DNA of 64,000 bases, from positions 49,811,131 through 49,875,130 of the forward strand of contig NC_037682.1 of assembly GCF_003255815.1 (NCBI RefSeq), given 5' to 3'. The notes under the pieces are model-generated. The model did no database searches, was not told the DNA's origin, and was given only the letters and a program-made list of their open reading frames with translations. The DNA is from Theropithecus gelada (Eukaryota; Chordata; Mammalia; Primates; Cercopithecidae). Shown here one piece after another: positions 42,770 to 52,670 of this stretch. A program made the position numbers and the translations under genes. Each line of letters begins with the position of its first letter. Positions within the stretch are counted from its first letter, which is position 1.

Positions 42770-42915
42770 TCTCATTCATCAAACATACTACTGAGCCTGA
42801 GTATCTGTTGAGAATCAAGGCTGACTGCTAGCCTCTGGGTTCAGAGATGAATAAGACCTCATTCATGCCCTGCCTCCAAAATCCCACAGTGCAGCAAAGG
42901 AGATAAATTATATCC
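42770..42915 (-). mobile_element. L2 LINE 3' end, antisense
   Basis: CATTCATCAAACATACTACT, AGATGAATAAGACCTCATTC and ATGCCCTGCCTCCAAAATCC. Confidence 0.6.
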
Positions 42916-42927
42916 ATCGACAACAAC

Positions 42928-43095
42928 TACAATTATTATTATTATCATTATCATTATTAAACTTTGTTTATATGCTAAGCTTAATTCTAAGTGCTCTTCC
43001 TAATTCCCACAATAATCTTATGGAATAGGTGTTATTATTATGCCCATCTTACAGATGAGAAAGCTATGGCACCGAATGAATAAGTATGTGATGAA
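42928..43095 (-). mobile_element. MIR SINE, antisense, with ATT-rich start
   Basis: The ATT-repeat leader (42931-42958) is followed by GCTTAATTCTAAGTGCTCTT, CAATAATCTTATGGAATAGG and CCATCTTACAGATGAGAAAG. Confidence 0.8.
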
Positions 43096-43129
43096 GTTAT
43101 TTCTGACTGTGGCTGGTAGCAGTGGTGGA

Positions 43130-43315
43130 GGAGGAACCACAGAAGACTTTATGGAAAGGGTAGGGTTTGGATTGAGTCTGTATGGACAGTGGGGTTTGAA
43201 ACGTGGAGATCCAGAAAAAGGACATTCAAGGCAGAGAGAACAATGGAGAGAGAAGAGCAAAAATATTATCTGGTGAAGTAAGATACCAAGCTGCACTGAG
43301 GATGGCATGAGATTG
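43130..43315 (-). mobile_element. L2 LINE fragment, antisense
   Basis: ACATTCAAGGCAGAGAGAAC and AATGGAGAGAGAAGAGCAAA correspond to the antisense L2 ORF2 end. Diverged. Confidence 0.5.
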
Positions 43316-43755
43316 TCTTTTTTGCCTTCCTATTGGAAAGAAATTCTTTATAAAAAGCCCTTGGCACCCTGGGAAGCACAGGCTCAACTGTGGATGCTGA
43401 TGCTTCTTCCCTTTCTGTCAAATATTTTTTCTGGGGTCCTTAAAACTGCCTCTGTAATAGCAGTGGTTCCAAGGTGGCCAAGTGCAGAGGTTCAGGGGAA
43501 ACTCCAGCAGATGCTTCTCTCCTGGCCTGGACTTATATGTCCAGGCCCAGGAAGAGCCAGGCTTCAGCATCAGAGGGTGCCAGTACTGTGGATTATTCCA
43601 AGTGCAAGCACATTCAAAAGGCAGACCACCTGTTCCACTTGTCTCTTGGTTTTCATTGCATGCTTCAATGATACATATCATTTCACTACCGCTAATCTGT
43701 TTTTAGTATTATGTTAAGAATTACCTTATCCGCATAGTACTTTAATTAACTAATT
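43316..43755. other. Unique stretch, nothing recognised
   Basis: The frames at 43307-43717 (plus, 136 codons) and 43418-43681 (minus, 87 codons) overlap and lack features. No repeat. Confidence 0.45.
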
Positions 43756-43759
43756 TATT

Positions 43760-44075
43760 TATCTTTAGAGACAGAGTCTTGATCTTTCACCCAGGCTGGA
43801 GTGCAATGTTGTGATCATGGCTCACTGCAGCCTGGAACTCCTGGACTTAAGTGATCCTTCGCCTCAGCCTCCCAAGTAGTAGAGATTATAGGCACATACC
43901 ACCATGCTCAGCTAAGTTTCCTTCCTTCCTTCCTTCCTTCCTTTTTCTTTTTCTTTTTTTTTTTTTTGAAACAGTGTCTCACTATGTTGCCCAGGCTGGT
44001 CTCCAACTCTTGACCTCAAACAATCTTCCTGCTCCCAAAGTGCTGGGACTACAGACGTAAGCCACCACGCCTGGA
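43760..44075 (-). mobile_element. Alu SINE (AluJ-like), antisense, with expanded central linker
   Basis: Minus-strand dimeric Alu from TTTAGAGACAGAGTCTTGAT to AAGCCACCACGCCTGGATC. The A-rich linker between monomers, seen here as pyrimidines at 43918-43967, has expanded into CCTT units, CTTTTT units and a T run. Older Alu. Confidence 0.95.
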
Positions 44076-44910
44076 TCAACTTTAAAACAATTGCTGAAAA
44101 GGATCTTCTTTCAGAAAATATTCCCTTTTCTCCCACCCCACCCATCCCCGACGTGCACACAGAGCACATCTTTCCATGAGGACATGCATGCAAGGCAAGG
44201 GAGAGGGGTCTGAAGATCATGCGAAGAGCCTGCTCTCCGTCCCCTGCTGCAGGGTGGCCAGGGCTGACACACTTAGAATTCAAATGGGCCCACCCTAGAC
44301 TGGCTAGCTGTCATGGCCTCAGAGCCAAGGAGAAAGTGGTCAGCTGCTGGGTGTGACCTGTACTCCAGGAGTTTGCCAGACAAGTATTACTTGAGTATTT
44401 TCTAGAGACCAGATGTCAGCCACTCATGAGAGACAGTCTGTGTTGGGCTGTTTTAGCTCTTGCCCAAGAGGGCCATCAGGAGTGGGTGTGGGAGCATAAA
44501 GCAGGAAGAAAGGATTAACTTCTCTATCTCATGCTTACCCTGGGCTCCACCTCAAGGAAGCATGGGTCCCCACTCTGGTTTCAGCCACACACTCTCTTGG
44601 CAGCCTTCAGAAATGTACAAGGCTTCCAAAGAGCAGCCTCTTTCAAGGAACTTCTCAGCCCTGGCTTAGTTCTAGGGGAGGAGGTGAGCCTGGGCAGGGT
44701 GTGCCAGGGCTGTTCTCCTGCTCCTTCAGCTCCCCTGAGGTGGCCTCTACTCAGGATGTCCTCATGCTCCTGGGGATTCCTGAAACAACCACAGGATTCA
44801 AGGATGTGGAGCTGTGGTCATTGCCCTCTCACTCTTTACATGTTTATGACCAGACATCTCAGATTCTCTGAACTCAGGCTCAATTTCAAAAGCTTCATGC
44901 CTTTTCTCCC
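44076..44910. other. Unique stretch, nothing recognised except a minus-strand G4 motif
   Basis: Average-composition sequence. The 128-codon frame at 44531-44917 (plus) has no domain features. A predicted G-quadruplex lies at 44132-44149. Confidence 0.45.
44132..44149 (-). other. Predicted G-quadruplex motif (minus strand)
   Basis: Plus-strand C tracts of 3, 4, 3 and 4 bases are separated by A, A and AT. The complementary strand therefore has four G tracts with 1-2 base loops. Confidence 0.75.
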
Positions 44911-44914
44911 AATA

Positions 44915-45045
44915 TAATAATATTAACTAGCCTTCATGGAGTGTTTTCCAGGTACCTGATGCTGCTCTAAGAATTTTACATATATTATCTAATTTAATTC
45001 TCACCCAATCTTAAGGTCTGTAAGATGAGATGCACCCATGTCCTG
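44915..45045 (-). mobile_element. MIR SINE, antisense
   Basis: TTTTCCAGGTACCTGATGCT, CTAAGAATTTTACATATATT and ATCTAATTTAATTCTCACCC: antisense MIR 3' half. Confidence 0.7.
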
Positions 45046-45199
45046 GGGCTAGTACATGCCTATCCTTCCCCACATTTAACAGAGATTTAATTAAGGATGA
45101 AGATCAAATGACAGACAGACTGAACAAATGAATGAATGATGGGAGGAAAGAAAGAAGGTCGCCAAGAACATGAAAAGAACCACTGAGCTGAAAGTGAAA

Positions 45200-45356
45200 G
45201 AAACACTCAGCCACTTACTAGTTGGGAGTGACTTTGAGCAAAATCTGTAAGCCTTAGTTTTCCCTTTGTAAAAAGGAGTTACTGGCACTAGAGTAAAGGA
45301 AGGTATAAGTTGTGAAAGTACTTTAATTTGTTTATAGTAAGTGCTCACTTGTTAAA

Positions 45357-45358
<2 letters not shown>
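45200..45358 (+). mobile_element. MIR SINE, sense
   Basis: CCACTTACTAGTTGGGAGTG, CTTAGTTTTCCCTTTGTAAA and tail ATAGTAAGTGCTCACTTGTT. Confidence 0.65.
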
Positions 45359-45359
<1 letters not shown>

Positions 45360-45395
<36 letters not shown>

Positions 45396-45400
45396 TTTTT
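45360..45400. repeat. (AT)n microsatellite joined to poly(T)
   Basis: An uninterrupted AT alternation (45360-45387) runs straight into about 14 T. Length-unstable, with cruciform potential. Confidence 0.97.
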
Positions 45401-46000
45401 ACCTAATACAGGGACAGATTCCACTCTTCTGTATGGCCTGTCTTGGGGAGGGCATCGGAATTCTTGGAAGCAATATAAACATTCTGATGTCTCCTTACAC
45501 AAATAGAATTAGAACCACAGCTTTTGATTATCTTTTAAAATGTCTGTCCAGTCTGTGCTTGATCACCTTCAGTAACAGGGAGGTCACTACTTCTTGAGAC
45601 ATTTTAATCCATGGTTATGTCACACAGTCTTCATGGTTGACCAGTTGCTCTTTGCATTGTGCTGTCCTGACTGCCTCACTGGACAAGAAACAGAGCTTTC
45701 TTGTCCTGGGCTTCAGCTCTTCTCAAATTGGAATGGAAAAGTACAGATTCATAGAATGTCAGAGTTTAAAGAGACTTAGAAACCCCCTATTCTGGGTCTT
45801 TAATTCACAGGAAACCAGGAAATCTCTATGCGAGAGACAGCATTTCAATTGGTTGGTAAGTGGAAAATTCTTTATTCAGCCTTTGTCCAGAGTGTTGTAC
45901 TGAATAATTTCTCCTTGGAATATATTAAGAGGAAAGGCACTTTGGCTTCATATGTATGTACAAGATGCCTATTTCAGAAATGAATTATTTCTCCTAAAAC
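45401..46000. other. Possible ancient CR1/L3-type repeat remnants
   Basis: Parts such as CAGTAACAGGGAGGTCACTA near 45572 and GATTCATAGAATGTCAGAGT near 45745 resemble very old mammalian LINE/SINE consensus phrases, but too diverged for a firm family call. No gene signal. Confidence 0.35.
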
Positions 46001-46009
46001 ATGTTCTAT

Positions 46010-46460
46010 GGTGATTGTGGTAGATTGTTGCAGTAATGGATTTGAATTGTTCACATCATCCTATACACCCTTGGGAAGTGCCCTTTATACTATTCTGGTG
46101 GCTATGTGACTTGCTTCGACCATTGTGATGCAAGAGGAAACTTGAGACGTGTTTGTGCATTGAGACATCCTTTCTTACTTCTCCCATAACCCCATGACTG
46201 CCTTCTCTAGCTTGATGAATGTTGCTCCGTGGCCCCACCAGTAGCCAGCTAATCCCCAGAAACAGAGCCACCTCACTGACTGGCAGTTAACTGCAGATAC
46301 TTGAGTGAACCCATTTGAGACTAGCAGAAGAACTGCCCAGCTGAGCCCAGACCAAATTAGCAACCCTCAGAGTCATCAGCTAAATAAATGGTTATTGGTT
46401 TAAGCTAAATAAATGGTTGTTGGTTTAAGCCACTAAAGTTTGGGATGGTTTTTTATGCAG
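46010..46460 (+). mobile_element. MLT1-type MaLR LTR, sense, with duplicated polyadenylation region
   Basis: Sense LTR ending: GAACTGCCCAGCTGAGCCCA, then the AAATAAATGGTTGTTGGTTT section and AAGCCACTAAAGTTTGGGAT. A 25-bp unit containing AATAAA is duplicated in tandem (46379-46403 and 46404-46428). The left part is diverged, so the 5' edge is approximate. Confidence 0.75.
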
Positions 46461-46631
46461 TCCTCCTCCAAATAAAAGCATATGGATCATTTCTCTAACT
46501 AGCCTGTCAGCTCAGAACAACCTTGTAACTGACAAAACCACTGGTCACAAAGTTTAAAGCTAAACAACGAAGAGTTCTTTTACTTGAGCTTTTACTTGAG
46601 TTTTTACTCTTCAGTTAGTAAAAATTTAACA

Positions 46632-46988
46632 ACCATGTTAAATGCATCATTTAACAACAAGGATATATTCCGAGAAATGCATCAGTAGGTGATTTTATCA
46701 TGGTAGGAATGTCATAGAATGTACTTAGACAAACCTAAATGGTATAGGCTACTACACACCTAGGCTATACGGTATGGCCTATGCTCCTGGGCTACAAACC
46801 TGTAGAGCCTGTTACCATACTGAATACTATAAGCAATTGTAACACAATGGTAAGTTTTGTGTACCTAAATATATCTAAACATAAAAAAGGTATAGTAAAA
46901 AATACAGTACTCTAATCTTATGGGACCACCATTGTATATGTGGTCCATCATTGACCAAACTGCAGTTATTCAATACATGACAGTACAT
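46632..46988 (+). mobile_element. Tigger-like non-autonomous DNA transposon
   Basis: Recognised blocks in order: AACAACAAGGATATATTCCG, a CCTAAATGGTATAGGCTACT block, CACACCTAGGCTATACGGTA, ATTGTAACACAATGGTAAGT and GGGACCACCATTGTATATGT. Termini are weakly inverted. No transposase. Superfamily call moderately sure. Confidence 0.65.
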
Positions 46989-47110
46989 GTCTATTCTGAG
47001 GTCCTGAGAGCTTGCTGAAGGTCACAGAGCCAGCTGGTCATCAGAGAAATCAGAATTTAAACCCAAGTAGGCCTGGTTCCAAAGTTTACACTCTAATCTT
47101 TTAAGGGAAG
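46989..47110 (-). mobile_element. MIR SINE, antisense
   Basis: TGCTGAAGGTCACAGAGCCA, AATCAGAATTTAAACCCAAG, GGCCTGGTTCCAAAGTTTAC: antisense MIR. It abuts the DNA transposon. Confidence 0.65.
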
Positions 47111-47274
47111 CCTACCAGATCTTTCTTCAGGGCCTTTATCTCCATAGAGCCTATGGGCTGTGCTCCTGACTTCCTTATGAAGCCTACTTTGCTACCACCA
47201 CACAAGACTGGGACCCACCGTGATGGAGCTGTCACAGAAGGAAGGGGAAGAAGGAAATTATGCCATACTCTGCA
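47111..47274. other. Unique stretch, nothing recognised
   Basis: Short unique segment between two antisense MIR copies. Confidence 0.5.
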
Positions 47275-47515
47275 CTAATAATTATAATCACTAACACTGA
47301 CCTCTAATTATTAACCACTAACTATGTGCTAGACATTCTTCTAGCCCCCTACGTGTATTATCTGATTGAACCCTCACCACAGTCAACTATAGGTATTACT
47401 AACCCCGTTTTACAAATATTTAACTAAAATGGCCCAGTAAATAAAGAGCAAGAATTTAAACCCAGGTCAACTGGCATTGGAGCCAAGATGTTCACTTCTG
47501 TGCTGTGCTGCTTCT
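47275..47515 (-). mobile_element. MIR SINE, antisense, near full length
   Basis: CACTAACTATGTGCTAGACA, TGATTGAACCCTCACCACAG, CCCGTTTTACAAATATTTAA, AATTTAAACCCAGGTCAACT in correct order. Confidence 0.8.
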
Positions 47516-47784
47516 TGACAGTGATCCTGGGGTTAAGAGATTTACTTAGGTGGGCTTCTGAAAACCAGGTAGTTGGAAAATCTGCAAGGTTATTTGCAGA
47601 TACTGGAGCCAATGCTTCCTGCTCTGCGCCTGGGTTGCTTAGGGCAATGGAGAGTTTATTGCTTTTTTCTGTTCATTGTTTTTTAAACGGTCTCTGTATG
47701 TTCTAAAGACTGCTCCCCAAAGGCCGGAAGAGAAAACACAGTGGCCAGTCCTTGGTCCTCAGGGCCCCATAAAAGAATACAAGC

Positions 47785-47935
47785 ATATCTCAACATATTT
47801 TTATCACTGTGGCAGTCGCTGTGCTAGGTCACCCCCGTATGGTGTTTTAGTTAGCATGTTCCTTGCCACTACCTTGAGACATCAGTGTGCTATCCCCATT
47901 TTACAGATCAAATTAATAATACACCTCAATTGATA
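47785..47935 (-). mobile_element. MIR SINE, antisense
   Basis: GCAGTCGCTGTGCTAGGTCA and TGCTATCCCCATTTTACAGA; diverged 3' half of MIR. Confidence 0.55.
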
Positions 47936-48567
47936 GAACTCTGGATAAACTGTATTTTCATGTAATTGGTACTTTTCCAGGGTTGCAAAATAATTTAGCT
48001 CAGTAAACATTTTTCCAACAATTTTGTTTGCTTCATTCATTTACTTAGCAAACCCTTTTCCACAGAGGTAAAATCCCATTAATAGAAAACTCTAGGGATA
48101 TCCAAATTGTTTTCTTGACAGAAATTCTGATAAGATGAGTAAGTGACTGCAATTCTTGTTACCAACCTGTGAGATCCTGTAATGTAAACAGGTGAAATGT
48201 CTTGGTCACAGAGTTCCACCGCCAGTTGAGTGAGTGGACCCTTTAACATCTGTGATTTACCATATGGATTCTCTAACCCCACCCCCAGAGTGTCTTCATT
48301 TTCTTGTTGCCCTTCAAGTTCTGTTGGTTTTGTTCAGATGTTTTTAATGAGTTTGTCCTGCGGCAGCCAGGGAATGGCTAACAAGTCTTCTGGGCCCTTA
48401 AAAACCCATTAGAATGTTATTTCTTACAAAGTGAAAAACTAACCTCATGCCAGATGCAAATAGGGCTCAAGCCATCAGAAATAAAGTTTGATTCTGAAGG
48501 AAAATTCCACTGAGACATGAAAGTTCTTCAGCTTGGGGAAAATAGTCTTTGATGTCTAGTCTGACTC
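47936..48567. other. Unique stretch, nothing recognised
   Basis: About 0.6 kb without repeat or gene signal. The frames here are 67 codons or shorter. Confidence 0.5.
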
Positions 48568-48775
48568 GGCAGTCTAATATGATTATTAAGAGCATGAGTG
48601 TTGCAGAAGTTGGAATGGGTTCAAACCCAGTCTCTTTTCTCTTATATACTAGCTCAGTGATCTAGGGCATGTTGCTTAACCTCTCTGTGTTTCAATGATC
48701 TCACCTGAAAGACCTAGGAATAAAAATAATACTACATAAAACTATTGTAGGATTAAATAAGAAATTATAGGTATA
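48568..48775 (+). mobile_element. MIR SINE
   Basis: TGGGTTCAAACCCAGTCTCT, CATGTTGCTTAACCTCTCTG, TTCAATGATCTCACCTGAAA in sense MIR order. Confidence 0.8.
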
Positions 48776-48789
48776 GCAATTAAGATTAT

Positions 48790-49195
48790 ATTCAAGTATA
48801 ATTACAAAAGCAACAGAAAAGTAACTTGAATTAGTAGAGGCTTATTCCTCCCTCATTTAAAATAATTTTAAAGATTGGCAATCCAGTATTGACAAGGCAG
48901 TTCCACAGTTGTCAGGAGTCTAAGGTTACCTCTACTTTTCTACTGCACCATTTTTAGCACTGGCTTTCATTCTCAAGGTCACCTCATGCACCTCATGGTT
49001 CAAAATGGCTGCCAGGTACCAACTCTCAGTCCACATTCTAGACCAGAAGCAGAAAGAAAGGTGGAGGGACAGAGGACATGAAGTCATATCTCTCACATGG
49101 TTATTTCAGGACATTTCCTGGTAGTTCCAACCAACACTTCCTCAGATCTTTTGGGTCCTCCTTAACTGCCAAGGAAATTGGGAAATGCTGATCTG
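48790..49195 (-). mobile_element. Ancient interspersed repeat, LTR-like, family not assigned
   Basis: A layout seen in a common antisense mammalian repeat: a TAGAGGCTTATTCCTC start, the CCTCATGGTTCAAAATGGCT and GCCAGGTACCAACTCTC section, then GAAAGGTGGAGGGACAGAGG. I cannot name the family from memory. Confidence 0.45.
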
Positions 49196-49289
49196 TGGTT
49201 AGACATTCGCTACTCACAGTTAAAACTTGGGATTTTGTTTGTAAAGAAGGGGAGAATGGAAGTGGATAGTTAACTAGCAGTCTTAGCTG

Positions 49290-49345
49290 TACCACTCAAA
49301 GTACTTAAAACAGTGCCTGTTACATACTTAGCTGTAAATCTGTGC
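49290..49345 (+). mobile_element. MIR 3' tail fragment
   Basis: AGTACTTAAAACAGTGCCTG and TTACATACTTAGCTG match the MIR tail only. Confidence 0.45.
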
Positions 49346-49377
49346 CTGAAATAGGAGGTAGCCTCTGTATTGAATTG

Positions 49378-49598
49378 AACACAGCCTTTGGAGTTCAGCA
49401 GACTTGAATTAAACCCTACCTCCATCCCTAACTGGGGATGACATCGTAAGCAACTTATTGAATTTACCGATGAGCCTCAGCATTCTTGGTTATCAAATGT
49501 AGTTGTATATATTGGCCTTTTAGGATTTCTGGGAAAATAAAGTGAGAATGAGTATTTAAAGGGCCTGGCACATAGTAGATGTTTAGTAAATGTAAGTT
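49378..49598 (+). mobile_element. MIR SINE
   Basis: TTTGGAGTTCAGCAGACTTG, GGGCCTGGCACATAGTAGAT, GTTTAGTAAATGTAAG. The core between them is diverged. Confidence 0.75.
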
Positions 49599-49949
49599 CC
49601 CCTCTCTATGTCACCCCATTAAGGCTTAGACTTTCAGTGCAAAACAAGGATCAGAAGAATAATCCCCACCCTGACCTGGGAAGTGGTCAGAAACCTCCCA
49701 GAAAATAAAGCCATGCTTTGCCTCTCAGCTGCCTGCTCTCTGCCCACAAAGTGCTAAAGTCAGTGAAGCCAACCCTGTAATCAAACAATACCAGATACTT
49801 TAATTATAGTTTTTTTGCCATGATCTGAATCACTGTTTTCATGTGCATTGCTGTGAATTAATCTCATAACAGTGGAACAGTGGTGTTAATTCCTTGATGC
49901 ATAAAGAAGTGTTTTAGCTATGGAGATATTCCACAGAGAAGGGAATGGC
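49599..49949. other. Unique stretch with a possible conserved segment
   Basis: Bases 49755-49935 are unique and AT-rich with words such as GTGAATTAATCTC and GTGTTAATTCCTTGATGC. No gene or repeat recognised. Confidence 0.4.
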
Positions 49950-50210
49950 ATTCACATTTAATTAGCTCCTACTCTCTGCCAGGCACTGAGCTGAGTGCTT
50001 TGTAAACCTTATGTCATTTTTTTTTCACAATAACTCTGTTTGATAGCTATTACCCTCCCATTTTATAAGCGAAAGCAGAGAGACTCAGAAATGTTAAGCA
50101 GCCTGGCCAATGGCACAGTTTGTGCAAATCCCAGACCTGAGATTTGAACCCATGTTTGTCTAATTCCAAAGCTCATGCTCTTGTCATCATATCCTGCTAT
50201 TTTGCTGCCT
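49950..50210 (-). mobile_element. MIR SINE, antisense, near full length
   Basis: AGCTCCTACTCTCTGCCAGG, CACTGAGCTGAGTGCTTTGT, CTATTACCCTCCCATTTTAT, GAGATTTGAACCCATGTTTG. Confidence 0.85.
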
Positions 50211-50238
50211 TCTCAGACCCCAGACCAACCAGTCTTTA

Positions 50239-50576
50239 GAACTGGACTATTGTGGCTGGGCGCAGTGGCTCACACCAGTAATCCTAGCACTTTGTGAGGC
50301 TATGGTGGGCGGATCACCTAAGGTCAGGAGTTTGAGACCAGCCATGCTGGCCAGCATGGCAAAACCCCGTCTCTACTAAAAATACCAAAATTAACTAGGC
50401 ATGGTGGCATGTGCCTGTAGTCCCAGCTACTTGGGAGGCTGAGGCAGGAGAATCACTTGAATCCAGGAGGCGGAGGTTGCAGTGAGCCAAGATCATGTCT
50501 GTGCACTCCAGCCTGGGCAACAGAGTGAGACTCTGTCTCAAAAAAAAAAAAAAAAAAAAAAAAAGAATTGGACTAT
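50239..50576 (+). mobile_element. Alu SINE (AluS-like), sense, with A25 tail
   Basis: Complete dimeric Alu body at 50254-50539 with an uninterrupted A25 tail (50540-50564). Target duplication GAACTGGACTAT (50239-50250) and GAATTGGACTAT (50565-50576), one mismatch. The long pure tail makes it look like one of the younger insertions here, though internal mismatches suggest AluS age. Confidence 0.97.
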
Positions 50577-50589
50577 GGATCTAGCTGGT

Positions 50590-50765
50590 AGAAGAAAGAA
50601 AAGAAGACTGGGCTGCAATTTGGCTCAGTTCTTCTGAGTCCTGGTTCTGATCTCACAGCTCAGAGACCTCTGGTGAGATATTGTCTCTGGGGCTTCATTT
50701 TTCTTGTCTGTAAAATAGTTGGCATTGGGATTTAATGGGATGGTCTGTGATCTCCCTTGAACATC
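50590..50765 (+). mobile_element. MIR-type SINE fragment
   Basis: CAGCTCAGAGACCTCTGGTG, TTTTTCTTGTCTGTAAAATA and TTGGCATTGGGATTTAATGG, in sense MIR order; diverged. Confidence 0.55.
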
Positions 50766-52609
50766 TGAGAGTCAACAATTATAGAGGGACGGTATCCACC
50801 CTCATATCTGTACGTTCCAGTAAATATTCTCAACTATACCTGACTTGTTGAAAATAAAGAAAAAATAAGATGTAGTCTCTATCTTAGGAAAGCTAAAGTG
50901 AAGTTAGGAGAAAGAGCAGCAGATTTTATGTAAATATATGAAAATACTTGGAGGTGCTTTCTAGAAAATAAATCCATCCTAAGGTCTATGTCAGAGGGTA
51001 GTAGGCTTCTTGTCCCTGTCAGAGATCCTATACATATGGCTGGATCGCCATATAATAATAGTGCTATTACAATATTGAGCTTTTAGGCAAAAGGATATCT
51101 GAGACCAAACACCCACCTAAAACATGGTCATTAGAATAGAACGAGAAGATACAGACATAGCCAAATTGAAAGTCCCCGTTCTGTCTTTCCCCCAATTCCA
51201 GTCCCTAGGGTCAACAAATATAGTGGACTTCCCTCCAAATCCCTTTTCAAGATACTGTCCTACTAATCACATGTCCTGAAATTTCTATTCAGCATGACCA
51301 TCTTTCCATGGTGACTCCTAAATGACTGACTGACTTCATTCCTTTTACCAGCGACACGGTGTTCCACAAATGAAAGGGACAAAGTTCATTACTACAGATA
51401 TATTTTATGCATCCTGTTCTTTGCTCATTCCTCTATCTCACCCTTATCTGCTAAAGATATTTTTAAAATTATTGGCTCAGATTAATTTTTAAGCTTATTT
51501 ATGGTGCTGTTTTCTTAAACATCCACATACAGCTTTAAAAATAGACATGGTCACTTTTGTCAGCATTTTCTCTTCTGACTTTGAACTTTGATAACTTGTT
51601 TCAGAAAATATCCTTCTGTCTTCTATATGTCTGTGGATTGAGTTTTAGCTGATACACTTGGGCTTGGCTGGGCTTTGCTTTAAGCTGTAGCTTGGGATCA
51701 GTTCTGCTCCAGGTGGCCCTTGTCCTCCTGGGATCAGTGAACTAGCTGGGCATGTTATCTTCATCGTGACTGTTGATGCACAAAATGCTTTATGTATTTG
51801 CTCATGTCGTGCCTACTAACATTCTACTGGAAAGCAAGTAGCAGGGCCAACCCCAGAGACCTGGGGTAGAGGATATTTAGATCCCACTGGGAAAAGAGGG
51901 AAATAAATATCACATGCCCATGATTTTTAAACAATAATTTCATATTCTTTAGTTGTTTTATAGTTTTGTTTTGTATAGATCTTTATCTGTATTGATTTAT
52001 ACATGCAAGTGTATGTGTATATGTGCACATTAGAGATCTAATGTTAAACAAGGGAGTGAGCATAAGATATGGTGTCAGGATGTGGGAAGTGAGCCACAGC
52101 ATCCTCTGCTAATGATGGAGAATGATGAAACCACTAGATCACTACTTTCCAAACTGGAAGGCTGGTGCTCCATGGGGAGGGGTTTATTTGGAATTTATAG
52201 TTCATTGATCATAGAATATATGATGTGGGTTTAGGTATGGGAGAGCTTATCAAATTAAGATGCCTATATTAGATTAGTTTTAGGGCTTTGGTTAATGGTG
52301 GACAGTCTTACCCAGGTTTTAACCCTGACAAAACAAGCACTTTTTTTTTTTTTATAGAAAACCTGCAGGAAGGCAGTGGTAATAGACAAGGAATAATTTC
52401 AGGTTCAAATATAGGATATAAAAAAGCAAAAAAGAGACAATCAGATATGCTGAGGTACAGTTTTCTTCATTGTGTCTGTCCTGGGAAGAATGACAATGCA
52501 CCCTCCCTTCCCTTCTACTCCAGGCTTCAGGTGTGAGGAGGCTGCTGAATATCTGTGAGCAGGACAGAACAAAGTATGGGGCTTTCCTTCAAGCCTACAG
52601 ACTTGAAAT
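50766..52609. other. Unique 1.8-kb stretch, no gene recognised
   Basis: No firm repeats, although 50820-50960 may hold an old L2 remnant. A T13 run lies at 52341-52353. Bases 51440-51600 are AT-rich with a CAGATTAATTTTTAAGC word and could be conserved. The 82-codon frame at 52288-52536 shows nothing recognisable. Confidence 0.4.
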
Positions 52610-52670
52610 ATTCATTCAACACTTATTTACTAGGGAAGCTAATCACTACAGGGTAAACAGTGAAGAGTGA
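52610..52670 (-). mobile_element. L2 3' terminus, short, antisense
   Basis: ATTCATTCAACACTTATTTA followed by TACTAGGGAAGC resembles the antisense L2 end. Confidence 0.45.
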
